NCBI RefSeq assembly: GCF_030388665.1
Contig: NZ_CP128848.1
Location: 1-64,000 of the forward strand
From: Streptomyces flavofungini
GTDB taxonomy: Bacteria > Actinomycetota > Actinomycetes > Streptomycetales > Streptomycetaceae
Reading direction: 5' to 3'
Length of the DNA: 64,000 bases
Below are positions 53,588-63,488 of the stretch, one piece after another. The stretch's first letter is position 1. Every line of letters starts with the position of its first letter. The translations under genes were made by a program, and so were the position numbers. A model generated the notes under the pieces. It was given only the letters and a program-made list of their open reading frames with translations. It made no database searches and was not told where the DNA came from.

Positions 53588-54099
53588 GACTCAACCGCCT
53601 TCAGCGCCTCGACGGTGGACAGTAGTGCGGTGAGGTGGGCGGGGTCGCACAGGTGCCCGCGGCGCGACGGTGGCACCGCCCAGTACGTGACAGGCGAGAC
53701 CCTCTTCCCGATCCGCGGCACGGCGAGGTACGTGCCGCTCCGGAGCCGGTCTGCGGGCCCCCGCCATGCGGCGTCGGGGGCCACGAGCACGTAGTAGCAG
53801 CCGCTGCCCGTGCGGGTGTCGCAGATGACGGGGCCGTACAGCCAGTCGGCCAGGGCCTGATCCACCACGTCCGCCTGGTCGCTGCCCAGCGCGGCGTGGA
53901 CGAGCCGGCCGGGGACGCGGATGGCGTCGAAGCGCTCGCCGAGCGGCAGGAGCGCGACTCCATGGTCAGCCCACTCCGATACAGCCTGACGCGCTACGGG
54001 GTGGGCGTGTGCGAACCAGTCGGCGATAGCGCCGTGGTCGGGGCTCTGCTCCCGTGCGCTGCTTTCCGGGCCCGGCAGGGGGACCTTACTCTCGGCCAT
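53584..54099 (-). CDS. Prim-Pol N-terminal-like small protein, inverted copy
   Basis: Identical to the protein encoded at 42566-43081. Confidence 0.5.
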   Translation of the reverse strand: MAESKVPLPGPESSAREQSPDHGAIADWFAHAHPVARQAVSEWADHGVALLPLGERFDAIRVPGRLVHAALGSDQADVVDQALADWLYGPVICDTRTGSGCYYVLVAPDAAWRGPADRLRSGTYLAVPRIGKRVSPVTYWAVPPSRRGHLCDPAHLTALLSTVEALKAVES

Positions 54100-54285
54100 G
54101 TCGACTCCTTGTGGTCGGCCATGCCCCCGGGCCGTAACGGCGGTCGCGGGGGTCCGTACATCTGAGTCAACTCCTCCGAGCACCCGTCGACTTGCACAGG
54201 TTTTGCACAGAGCCGCTGCGGGCACCCGTCCGGCCTGTGAGCATGGACGGAACGGCTATGTGGCTCCCAGAAAGACTTGATTGCC

Positions 54286-55473
54286 ATGGGCACTACGACG
54301 GATCCGGCACCGGGCGCGAACGTCGCCCTGCTCCGCACGACGCGCGGCTGGTCTCAGGCCCGGCTCGCCCGCGAAGCGCACGTCTCCCACTCCCTGCTGA
54401 GCAAGGTCGAGGTGGGGGACCGTCCGCTCACCCCGGCCGTGGCGGCCGCGCTGGGCCGGGCGCTGGGCCTGAGCATGGCGGAGGTACAGGGACAGGCGTC
54501 CGTCGCCGCTGACGACGAACCCCTGCTGTCCGAACTGCGGTCGGCGATGCGGGACTACGACCTACCCCAGGGCCAGGCCGTGCCCGAGGGCCGCATCAGG
54601 GCCGACCTGGAGACGGCCGACCGGCGTCGCGATGCGGTCGACGTCGCCGCCCTGCTCCGGATGCTGCCCGCACTGCTGCGGGACGCCACCACGTACGCGC
54701 ACACGCAGAACACGGCCGAGTCGTGGTCGGCGCTCGCCGACACCTACAGCACGGTGTACTGGCTCGCCGCCCGGCACCGCTGGATGGACTTGGCCGAACT
54801 CGCCGTGACGCGCCAGCGGTGGGCCATCGAGCAGCAGCCCAACCCGATCGGCGAGGCCTTCGCCGATCGCGACCGGGCAGGCACTTACCTGAACTTCGGC
54901 GACGTCGAGCGCGGCCTGGACGTCGTCGACCGCGCGATCGTGACCGTGCAGTCCACCCCGCTCTCGACCACCGACCGCGACCTGGCCGTGGGCATCCTGA
55001 ACCTTCGCGGCATGACCCTCGCGGGCCGACTCACCGACAAGCGGCAGGGTCTGCGGGAGGCTGAACGACACATCCGCTCCGCGTGGAACGCGGCCGGCGC
55101 CTTCAGCCACGACGTCGATGCACACGGGCTCACCTTCGGACCGCAGAACTGTTTCACGCACGTCCTGGCGACCCGCGTGGACCTCGGCCGGACGCGGGAC
55201 GCACTCGCGCTCACCGACGACCTGGACGCGGCCGTCGCAGGGCTTCCACCGACCCGGGTCGCACCCACCAAGATCAACTATGCGCGCGCTCAACTCGCCG
55301 TCGGCGACCGCGACGGCGCACTGGAAAGCCTGGGCGCAGCGTTCGACGCGGCGCCGCAGATGGCCCGCATCCACCCCATGGGGCGCGAAGTCCTGCGTGT
55401 CCTCGTGTCGCTGCACCGACGCTCAAACCCTCAGTTGCTGCGGCTCGCTCGGCTCTCCGGCGTCAGCCCCTGA
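54286..55473 (+). CDS. Second XRE-TPR regulator, inverted copy
   Basis: Identical to the protein encoded at 41192-42379. Confidence 0.7.
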   Translation: MGTTTDPAPGANVALLRTTRGWSQARLAREAHVSHSLLSKVEVGDRPLTPAVAAALGRALGLSMAEVQGQASVAADDEPLLSELRSAMRDYDLPQGQAVPEGRIRADLETADRRRDAVDVAALLRMLPALLRDATTYAHTQNTAESWSALADTYSTVYWLAARHRWMDLAELAVTRQRWAIEQQPNPIGEAFADRDRAGTYLNFGDVERGLDVVDRAIVTVQSTPLSTTDRDLAVGILNLRGMTLAGRLTDKRQGLREAERHIRSAWNAAGAFSHDVDAHGLTFGPQNCFTHVLATRVDLGRTRDALALTDDLDAAVAGLPPTRVAPTKINYARAQLAVGDRDGALESLGAAFDAAPQMARIHPMGREVLRVLVSLHRRSNPQLLRLARLSGVSP

Positions 55474-55491
55474 CAGCCCTCAGTACCGAGC

Positions 55492-55540
55492 CACCGTCAC
55501 AACGGCACGACGTCATACCGTCATGCCGTTGTGACGGCAT
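55492..55540. repeat. Octamer cluster A, inverted copy
   Basis: Mirror of 41125-41173. Confidence 0.6.
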
Positions 55541-55573
55541 CGATCACTTGACCTGCTATTTCACCGGGTCAGG

Positions 55574-56962
55574 TCAACAGCCCATGGAGGACAGCCGCGC
55601 CAGGTGACCTTGGAAGGCCAGTTCTACGATCCGGCCGCTGGCTCCGTTCCTGTTCTTCGCCACGATGGCCTCGACCGTGCCCGACGTGGGGCCGGTGTCG
55701 GTGCCGTCCTCGGCGAGTTCCCGGTGGAGCAGCACGATGATGTTGGAGTCCTGCTCGATGGCGCTGGACTCCTTGAAGTCCGAGACGAGCGGGCGGCGGC
55801 CGACGGCGCCGCGGTTGAACTGGGCGAGGGCGACGACGGGCACCTGGAACTCCACAGCGAGGAGCTTGAGGCCGCGGCTGATGTCGGCGACTTCCTGCGC
55901 ACGGTTGGAGTTCTTGTTGGTGCCCTCGGGAGTCATGAGTTGCAGGTAGTCGGCGACGACGATCGCGGGGGCGTGGCCGCGTGCGGTCATCCAGCGCATC
56001 CGTGCGCGGATCTTCGACAGCGAGAGGTTCGCGCTGTCGTCCAGGACGAAGTGGTGGGCGGTGGCGAGGCGTTCGCTGATTTTGCGGATGCGCTCCCAGT
56101 CCCGGTCGGTGACCTTGCGTCGGACGAGGCTGTCGAGGTTGACCCCGGCTTCGGCAGCGGTGAGCCGGGCCATCAGCTCACTGCCGCTCATTTCCATGCT
56201 GGCGACCATCGCAGGCTTGCCGTGCTTGAGCGCGGCGTGAGCGACGAGGTTCATGCCGAACAGCGACTTGCCGCCTGCCGTCGCGGCGCCCACGGTGACC
56301 AACTGGCCGGGCTTGAGTTGGATCACGTCGTTCAGGTCGGGCCACGGGGTGTCGAGCGCGTTGGGGTCGGCGCCGTCCTGGAGCTCGTCGACGAAGCCCT
56401 GCCAGCGGTCGGCGACCGACAGCGGCGGCGCGGCCTCGACGGTGCCGGTCGCGGCCGCTTGCACCTGGGCCATGGCGTCCTGAACGATCTGGTCGGCGTC
56501 CTCGGTCTGCGCGTACGCCTGCGCCACCATGCGGGTACCGGCCTCGATGACCTGCCGCAGCGCGGCGCGCCCGCGGACAATTTCGGCATAGTATGCGCCG
56601 TTCGCCGCCGTAGGCACCGTCTGCACCAGAGTGTGCAGATACGAGGCGCCCCCGACCTTGGTGAGCTCACCGCGTTTGGTGAGCTCGGCGGCAACCGTGA
56701 TCGGGTCGATTCGCGGCTTGCCGATGCTGGTGGCGTACATGTCGAGGATGGCCCGGTAGATCGTTTCGTGCGCGGGGCGGTAGAAGTCCTCCGGGCCGCG
56801 CAGGATCGAGGAGACCTCGTCGACGACCTGCGTAGCCGTGGCGGGGGAGGGCACCAGCATTGCGCCGAGGACGGCTTGTTCGGCTCCGGTGTCGTTCGGC
56901 GGGACCCGGTTGAACCCGGCGTCGTCGGTCTCTGCGGTGTCGGGAAGTTCTGCGATGCTCAC
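55574..56962 (-). CDS. DnaB-type replicative helicase, inverted copy
   Basis: Identical to the protein encoded at 39703-41091. Confidence 0.9.
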   Translation of the reverse strand: MSIAELPDTAETDDAGFNRVPPNDTGAEQAVLGAMLVPSPATATQVVDEVSSILRGPEDFYRPAHETIYRAILDMYATSIGKPRIDPITVAAELTKRGELTKVGGASYLHTLVQTVPTAANGAYYAEIVRGRAALRQVIEAGTRMVAQAYAQTEDADQIVQDAMAQVQAAATGTVEAAPPLSVADRWQGFVDELQDGADPNALDTPWPDLNDVIQLKPGQLVTVGAATAGGKSLFGMNLVAHAALKHGKPAMVASMEMSGSELMARLTAAEAGVNLDSLVRRKVTDRDWERIRKISERLATAHHFVLDDSANLSLSKIRARMRWMTARGHAPAIVVADYLQLMTPEGTNKNSNRAQEVADISRGLKLLAVEFQVPVVALAQFNRGAVGRRPLVSDFKESSAIEQDSNIIVLLHRELAEDGTDTGPTSGTVEAIVAKNRNGASGRIVELAFQGHLARLSSMGC

Positions 56963-57153
56963 GCGTAGAGCTCCTGTTCGGGGAGTTTCGAGCGGCGGCC
57001 GGACCCTGGCGAGGATTCCCGGCCGCCGCCGTCATGTTCAGAGGGCCCACAGAGGGGCCTGAGCGCCCCCGAGCGCGCCGACGAGGGGCCCTCGGGCCTT
57101 CCGGACATCCGGTGATCGCTTGGGCCGCCACAGGGCCGTCTGCGATCTCCGGA

Positions 57154-58259
57154 TCAGGTTCCGGCGGCTGCGGACTTCCGGACCTTGCCGGGGTGGCAAT
57201 CGGCGCATGGCGCAGTGGTGCGCCACCCCTCCTCGTTCTCCGTGGTCTTCATCCGGGTGAGCTCGTCACAGTCCAGATCACCACAGTGCGGCGGCAACTC
57301 GGCGCCGGACTGCCGGAGTTGCCGGACCTGGCCGGGCACGGTGGCGGTGGCGGCCGCGCGATGGCGGCGGACCAGGTTCTCAATCCGCGTCTTGAGCGCG
57401 CCCTGCGGGTTGTTCGGCCGCTGGCCCTTGGTCAGTTCAGCGACCAGGGCGTCATCGAGCTTCCACCCCTGGGCCGTGGTGCTGTCCACGAGCAGTGGGG
57501 CGTATCGCTTCGCCGTCGGACGGCCGACCGCGAACGGCGCGGGCAGCTCCTGAAGGAACTCCTCCGCGTCCGCGATAGCCCCTGCGTCGAACTCGGCTTC
57601 CGCCGCCTCCCCCCGCGAAGCGGGGTCGCTGTGACCCTCGGTGCCGGTGAGGGGGTTGGGGGAGGTGGTATCCACCACCTCCGGGGGGGGTGTGGGGGGG
57701 AACCGCCATTGGAGGCACATGGTGCGACCTGCGGGTTTGCCGCATCCACCATGTGTGGCGGTTCACCATGTGTGGTGATTGGAGGCACATGGTGCGACCT
57801 GCGGGTTTCCCTTTTACCCCCATTCCATGTGCCTTCATTGGAGGCACATGGCGCGACCTGCGTGTTTACCTGCTCGGCAGAGACGACCTCGATCCGCTCC
57901 TGGGGAGGCTTCGGACGCTTCGAGATCTCGTAACGCATCCCGACCATCCGGCCGCCCTCGCCCTTGATCCGGTACGCGCGGATGTATCCGGCCTTGCGGA
58001 TCAGAGCGAGCTCACGCCGTACGGCGTCCTCGCCGAGCGGCTTGCCGTTCGCGGACTTCCAGCCCATCGCGCGGAACCAGCCCACCAGTTCGGCGACGTC
58101 GAAGTCCTCGCCGGGCGGCATGAACCACAGGGCCTGTACCACGGCGATCGTCAGCGGCTGCCAGCCGTGCCCGAAGAACGTTTCCTCGGTGATCGTCACA
58201 CTCGGCTCGGGCTCGATCGCCCGAACCCACGTCTCGCTCATCTGCTGCGGTCTCGTCAT
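57154..58259 (-). CDS. Rep1-like initiator with internal iterons, inverted copy
   Basis: Mirror of 38406-39511, with the same frame break at the same G/C tracts (8 and 7 bases at 57,683-57,700). Confidence 0.65.
57708..57862. repeat. Iterons, inverted copy
   Basis: Mirror of 38803-38957. A genuine dimer would therefore carry two origins. Confidence 0.7.
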
Positions 58260-58641
58260 CGGTCCACCTCGGGAGCGGAACGGACGGCGTCCGATGAGTG
58301 CGGCACGGCTGTCTCGGGCCCCTCGATGGCCCGACTGAATGTGGGTGCGGGGGCATTCTGTAGCACCTGTTGCGGCCTCTCGTAGCCGCTGACCGGGTGT
58401 GAAAGGCCGAGACTCGGATCGAAATCCGTCCTCGCCTGCTCTACACTCGGCAGCGTGTGGGCCCCCCGGGGCTGGGTTCAAGTAGGTGTTGACGCACCTG
58501 CTCCAGCCGGAACCGGGGGGTTCGGTTTTTCTAGATCACGTATTACTGGGAGTCAGCGTACTCCCCTTGTGACTCTCCGTGCGTTCCCGCAGTGACCTGC
58601 GGGTTCTCTCCATGCATAGGGGGCATGCGCTCTTCACCTCG

Positions 58642-59874
58642 TCAGTGGTCAGGAGTGTTGAGGTTCCGCAGGTGGGCGCGAAAGTCCACTGCGTCGGGGA
58701 CCTTGGCGTAGTTGGTCTTGAGGATCTGGCCGAGGTCGCTGGCGACCATGGTCAGGCTGGGGAGGGACTGGCGTTCGCCGCCGAGGGCGCGTTCGCCGTA
58801 GGACAGGGCGGAGTCGAGGTCTCCGCTGCGGGCTGCTGCGACGGCGAGCGTGATGCGGGCCTCTGCGATCCGCATGGGCGCGCGCTCCGTGCCGTCGAAG
58901 TCGGTGCTCGCCCGGATGACCTCACCCGCAAGCTGCTCGGCGAGTTGGTCTTCACCGACCTTGCGGTAGCAGTCCATGCGGTAGAAGTCGTACTTCGCGG
59001 GGTCGACGACGAAGTGGTCCTCGATGTTGTCCGGGTAGGGCAGGGCTTCGAGGACCTGGCGGCCCTTGTCGAGCGCGATTTCCGTCTGCTGCCGATCGCC
59101 CAGCCGCGCCCATGCCTTGGCCTCTTGGGCGAAGAGCTGGGCTGCCACCGACTCGTTCGGGGCGAGCGCGACTCCTTCGCGGGCGGCCTGGATGACGCCG
59201 CGGTAGTCGCCGCGCGTCAGCGAGAACCAGCACCGCATCTCATGGCCCCACCCGATCACGCCGAGGTGGCCGGCCTCGTCCCCGAGGGAGAGCGCGGCGC
59301 GACGGGTCGCTTCGGCCTGGCGGGGATCGCCCGAGTCGTACTCGACACAGCCGACCAGGAGCGCCAACTTCCCGGCGAGCGCGTACAGGTCGCGCATCTG
59401 GGACAGGCTCACCCGCCGGTCGAGCATCGCCACAACCCGGCTCATCCACGCCCGCCCCTCCGTGAGGAGCTGCGCCGTGGGCAGGTAGGCGTACTCGGAG
59501 CAGAGCCGGTCCACGGTGATCCGCAGCGCGTCCAGGGTGGCCTGGTCGACGTCTGAGGCCCTCATGCGGGCCACGATCTCCACTGTGTCCACGCCGCCCA
59601 CGACCTGAAGTTGAGAGCGGGGCTCGCGGCCGGTCGGCGGGAAAAAGGCGTTCGTGGTCGTCCCGAAGGTGGCCGCGATCTCGATCTTGTACTTCTCCGG
59701 GAACTTCTCTCCGGCCTCCCAGCGCTTCCACTGCCGCAGCATGCTCTGCTCGTCCGGCCCTCCAGGGTCGTACGGGAGCCGGGCCATCAGGGAGCGGACC
59801 GCCGTGATCTGAGACCACTGGCGGGCAAGCCGTTCCTCGCGCATCCGACGTGCCCAGGTGGGCCGGTCGTCCAT
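58642..59874 (-). CDS. First XRE-TPR regulator, inverted copy
   Basis: Identical to the protein encoded at 36791-38023. Confidence 0.7.
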   Translation of the reverse strand: MDDRPTWARRMREERLARQWSQITAVRSLMARLPYDPGGPDEQSMLRQWKRWEAGEKFPEKYKIEIAATFGTTTNAFFPPTGREPRSQLQVVGGVDTVEIVARMRASDVDQATLDALRITVDRLCSEYAYLPTAQLLTEGRAWMSRVVAMLDRRVSLSQMRDLYALAGKLALLVGCVEYDSGDPRQAEATRRAALSLGDEAGHLGVIGWGHEMRCWFSLTRGDYRGVIQAAREGVALAPNESVAAQLFAQEAKAWARLGDRQQTEIALDKGRQVLEALPYPDNIEDHFVVDPAKYDFYRMDCYRKVGEDQLAEQLAGEVIRASTDFDGTERAPMRIAEARITLAVAAARSGDLDSALSYGERALGGERQSLPSLTMVASDLGQILKTNYAKVPDAVDFRAHLRNLNTPDH

Positions 59875-60072
59875 GGTGATCACCTCCGGAAACTGGGGCC
59901 GAGTGTGACAGCGAGAGCGCTCCGCGGCAGGTGACACCCATGGGTGACCTTCAAAGGTCCCCTTGAAGAGTCACTGTCAAGATCACCCCTCCGGTTGTCA
60001 GGTTGGTTGCCCAACCGGCAGACGGAACGGGGTGGCTTGCGTGGCTGTCACGGGCAGGTCGGAGCGTGGGGG

Positions 60073-60324
60073 TCAGCGGCTCTTTCGCGTGGTGCGTACT
60101 TCAAGGCCAGCCTCTTCGAGCCAGCCGTACAAGGTCTTGGAGCTGACCCCGGCGAGTTCCCGGATACGACTCCGCTGCGCGCCGACGCGTGCCGCCTCGA
60201 CAGCCGCCGCCCGCAGCGGGCCGTTCAGTTGCTCGGCCTCGGCGAGCAGCCCTGTGCGGCGTGTGCCGATCTCGGCTACCTGTCTCAGCGCAGCGGCGCG
60301 CTGCTCCTCCGGAAGCTCAACCAT
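60073..60324 (-). CDS. Small helix-turn-helix protein, inverted copy
   Basis: Identical to the protein encoded at 36341-36592. Its upstream inverted repeat recurs at 60365-60399. Confidence 0.6.
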   Translation of the reverse strand: MVELPEEQRAAALRQVAEIGTRRTGLLAEAEQLNGPLRAAAVEAARVGAQRSRIRELAGVSSKTLYGWLEEAGLEVRTTRKSR

Positions 60325-60722
60325 ACGGAGACGATACCAGGAGGCAGACCCTGGGTCCTCTGGTTGTTTCCAGGAAATAAATCTGGCACCATGGAAACAG
60401 ATGGTCGGTTGGCTGACTAGCCAGCAAGCCAGCTAACCCGCAGGTCAAAGCGCCCTGATGGCAGCGCGTCATGGCGGCCCGGACGGAGTGTTCGTTCCTT
60501 CTCAACTCCACATGGACACCCGGAGCCACGACTCGTCGGCACCTCCGAGCAAGAGATCTGCGGAGAGGTGCCACCACGGCGAGTCCTCTGGCCACCCGGG
60601 ATCAGGCAACAGCGACAAGCCGTAGGCCCTGCCTGTGCGTGGCAGCACGCACCTTCTCCCATGCCCCCTTTCGGGTGGACAGGGACCGATGCGCACAGGT
60701 GAGACAAGGGCGAAGATCGCGG

Positions 60723-60766
60723 GCCCCGTAGGCAGCAGTCGACCGGTTCGAGTCCGGTCCGGGGCA
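60723..60766 (+). other. tRNA-like minihelix, inverted copy
   Basis: Mirror of 35899-35942; here it reads in the plus direction, ending in the T arm, CCGGGGC and A. Confidence 0.5.
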
Positions 60767-60866
60767 CCCCCTTTTGCGGCTGACCAGCCGCCGCAGTCGC
60801 CGCCAACTCCGTGGTGCACGGCAGGTTGGCGGCGGCCGCGGCTGCTCGTCCGAGCAGCGACAAGGC

Positions 60867-60899
60867 GGCGGCCCCGGAGGTGATAGCTCCGGGGCCGCC
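60867..60899. terminator. Stable hairpin upstream of the spd operon, inverted copy
   Basis: Mirror of 35766-35798. Confidence 0.7.
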
Positions 60900-60925
60900 T
60901 GTACAGGAACTGACTAGGAGTCCCT

Positions 60926-61342
60926 GTGATCGACAGCATGACACGCGCCGTAGAGCGCGACGAGACCGACGTCCAGGAGCTGCACGAGCTTCTGCTCGGC
61001 ATGGTCGCCGACGGCGATGGGCGCGCGGCGACCGCGGGCCGCCGCGCGCGCCGGACGTTGCAGGAGATGGTGCCAGGCCACGTGCGACAGCCCGTGCTCA
61101 TCCTGCACCGCCCGCTGATGACGGGCAGTCAGCAGCCCCGCAGGCCCCGGCAGGGAGCAGACGACGTCTGCCCACTGTGCGAGTTCTGGCGCTGCCGCTG
61201 CGACGAGATCTTTTCCGCCGCCCCGGCCGCCCCGGCGGCGCCGGTCCGCGCGTCCGGTGACGGCCAGTGCAGCACGTGCGGCATGTGGTTCCAGGGCTGG
61301 AACGGGGGCGTCTGCGACGCCTGCCGCGCAATCTGCCGGTGA
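60926..61342 (+). CDS. Zinc-ribbon protein of the spd operon, inverted copy
   Basis: Identical to the protein encoded at 35323-35739. Confidence 0.6.
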   Translation: MIDSMTRAVERDETDVQELHELLLGMVADGDGRAATAGRRARRTLQEMVPGHVRQPVLILHRPLMTGSQQPRRPRQGADDVCPLCEFWRCRCDEIFSAAPAAPAAPVRASGDGQCSTCGMWFQGWNGGVCDACRAICR

Positions 61343-61617
61343 GAGCGCGCCTCATACGGGCGGCGCGGGCAGCGCAGCACCGTGCCGCCCGCGCCGCCCA
61401 CGTCTTCGGACCCGACCACCCCCGTGCCCGGCTTCTCCTGGCGGCCGCCGCTGTGGCGGCGGCCGCGGCGTGGGAGGCCGGCCACTGGGTGGTCGACGTC
61501 CACCCCGCCCACCCGCACACCCGAAAGCGCGGTGCGCACCGACACCACCGACACGACGACAGCCTTGGGGAGGAGAGCCCCCGGGGCTGTCCACCAGGAC
61601 CTGAGTGGAGGACCTGA
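61339..61617 (+). CDS. Small single-helix membrane protein, inverted copy
   Basis: Identical to the protein encoded at 35048-35326. Confidence 0.55.
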   Translation: MRARLIRAARAAQHRAARAAHVFGPDHPRARLLLAAAAVAAAAAWEAGHWVVDVHPAHPHTRKRGAHRHHRHDDSLGEESPRGCPPGPEWRT

Positions 61618-61874
61618 TGGAGATCAGCATGGCACGCACCCCGAACGAGCCCATGGCGGATGAGGACGAGCCGCGGTTCGACGTCCCGGACGTCCAGATC
61701 ATCGGCACCGTCTACAAGATGTCCTTGCAGACCGACCGGAGGGGCGCGGTCCTCGTCGCGTACTCCCAGGACGGCGACAACGGGCGCATCGGTCGCAGCT
61801 TCATTCGGTTCGACGAGGCGGGGCTCGACTACCTCCGGTCCCGCCTCGTCGACGGCGACGGCGACGGCCTGTGA
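61617..61874 (+). CDS. Small hypothetical spd-operon protein, inverted copy
   Basis: Identical to the protein encoded at 34791-35048. Confidence 0.65.
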   Translation: MEISMARTPNEPMADEDEPRFDVPDVQIIGTVYKMSLQTDRRGAVLVAYSQDGDNGRIGRSFIRFDEAGLDYLRSRLVDGDGDGL

Positions 61875-62113
61875 GGTTCTACGACCCGGACGGGACCGAG
61901 TACGGCATCCCGACCTACCCGAAGCGGCTCGCGCCGGACGGCTTGGCCGCGCCGGTGCGGCCGATGACGCCGGGACGGTGGCGCGCCGTGCACGCCATGA
62001 TGCGTGCGCGCCGCACCTGTCCGGACTGCCAGGTCACCTTCAACCACGTGATCCCGACGTCCCTGGGCTGCTGCCCGGGGTGCGCCGACTCCCCCGTAGC
62101 CCTCGCGGCCTGA
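61871..62113 (+). CDS. RRQRL-type zinc-binding protein, inverted copy
   Basis: Identical to the protein encoded at 34552-34794. Confidence 0.6.
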   Translation: MRFYDPDGTEYGIPTYPKRLAPDGLAAPVRPMTPGRWRAVHAMMRARRTCPDCQVTFNHVIPTSLGCCPGCADSPVALAA

Positions 62114-62122
62114 AGGAGAAGC

Positions 62123-63208
62123 ATGTTCAAGAGCAAGGGAGAACCCCGTTCCTGGTCTCCAGAGCCCGGGGCCTGGTCCCTGCGGACGCTGGTCCTCGGC
62201 GTCCTCGGCACGATCACCGTGGGCGTGGCGGTGCTGTCCATCGCCGTCAGCTACCAGATCCTGACCCCGCGCTTCGGGGTGTGGGCCTGGCCGACCGTCG
62301 GGGCGCTCGACGCGCTGTGGGTGGTGCTCCAGGCGACCGAGATCCTGGCGGCCAACAATGTTCGGCGCGCTCGGCGTGTCCAGTGGGCGGGCCTCGCGCT
62401 GACGGCGGTGATCGCGGCGATCCCCACCGCGGATCTGGTCCTGAACCGCACCAGCGGCGACTTCGACCTGGCCGTCATCATCGCGCCGTTTGCGATCGTG
62501 GCGACCAAGACGGCGTGGTGGCTCGTGCTGCCCTCGCTCGGCCGGAAGGTCTCGCCTGCGACGCTCAAGGCCATCGCGGCACGCCGTCAGGAAGTCGCTG
62601 ACCGGCTGGAGCAGATGGAGGCCGACGCCGCGCACCGCATCGAGCTGTTGCGGGTCGCGGAAGCGCTCGAACGGCAGGTGGGCGAGGCGGAGACCGACTA
62701 CCGCAAGGCGACGCTCAAGGCAGAACAGCGCAGGACGGAGCAGCTGCACAAGCAGGCGCTGGACACCGCGAAGGCGATCGAGGAGAAGCGGCTTCCTGAT
62801 GCGGTCGCGTACATCGCGCTGCCGGAGCTGGAGGGGTGGGCGCCGACCGCGCTCGCCCTGCCCGTCGCGGACCGTCACGCCCTCGGCACGCAGGTGGGCG
62901 CTCTGATGGGACCGCAGACCGGCACGTCTCGCGGCACGGCCGTCACGCTCGCCGACCTCGCGGAGGTCAGGGGCGTGCCGACCCCGGAGCCGGGCGCGCC
63001 GCTGACGGACGCTCAGCTCGGGGTCGTGCTGCGGCACCTGCGCTACTCCGAGGACCCGCCCCGCTCCTACCGCCAGGCCGTCAAGCTGTTTCGCCGTTCC
63101 GGCTTTGTCGGGGCTGAGGACCGCGTGCGCCGTGTGTGGAGCACAGAGGTCCTGACCGAGTCGGACGAGACCGAAGAGGAGACCGAAGAGGAGACCGACC
63201 TCGTCTGA
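62123..63208 (+). CDS. SpdB/DUF2637-like membrane protein, inverted copy
   Basis: Identical to the protein encoded at 33457-34542. Confidence 0.7.
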   Translation: MFKSKGEPRSWSPEPGAWSLRTLVLGVLGTITVGVAVLSIAVSYQILTPRFGVWAWPTVGALDALWVVLQATEILAANNVRRARRVQWAGLALTAVIAAIPTADLVLNRTSGDFDLAVIIAPFAIVATKTAWWLVLPSLGRKVSPATLKAIAARRQEVADRLEQMEADAAHRIELLRVAEALERQVGEAETDYRKATLKAEQRRTEQLHKQALDTAKAIEEKRLPDAVAYIALPELEGWAPTALALPVADRHALGTQVGALMGPQTGTSRGTAVTLADLAEVRGVPTPEPGAPLTDAQLGVVLRHLRYSEDPPRSYRQAVKLFRRSGFVGAEDRVRRVWSTEVLTESDETEEETEEETDLV

Positions 63209-63270
63209 CCGGCCGCCAGGGAGACGGCGGAGAAGGCCCGCTGACGGGCACTAGTCCGGCACCACCGATG

Positions 63271-63300
63271 CAGCCCACCCAGCAACGCCTGGGTGGGCTG
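63271..63300 (+). terminator. Hairpin between SpdB-like and FtsK-like genes, inverted copy
   Basis: Mirror of 33365-33394. Confidence 0.75.
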
Positions 63301-63488
63301 TGTCGCGACTGCCGGAAGTCGTTGCAGTCGAGCAGTGCAGAACCGGCGAGTGAACGGCGAGCGAGCCCCGCGCCCGCAGACCCGCAGAGCAGACCCGGGA
63401 CTGAACTGTGAAAACCAGAACTATTCGAACCATCAAGCGAGTTACTCTGTGCAAACTCTTGATCGCTCACAGGCAAGAAGGAGGGGGA

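Noticed and set aside
49532..63208. Counting the mirrored genes as a second independent gene set
   Set aside because: They are identical, including frame breaks; at most one homopolymer base differs, so they probably represent the same DNA.
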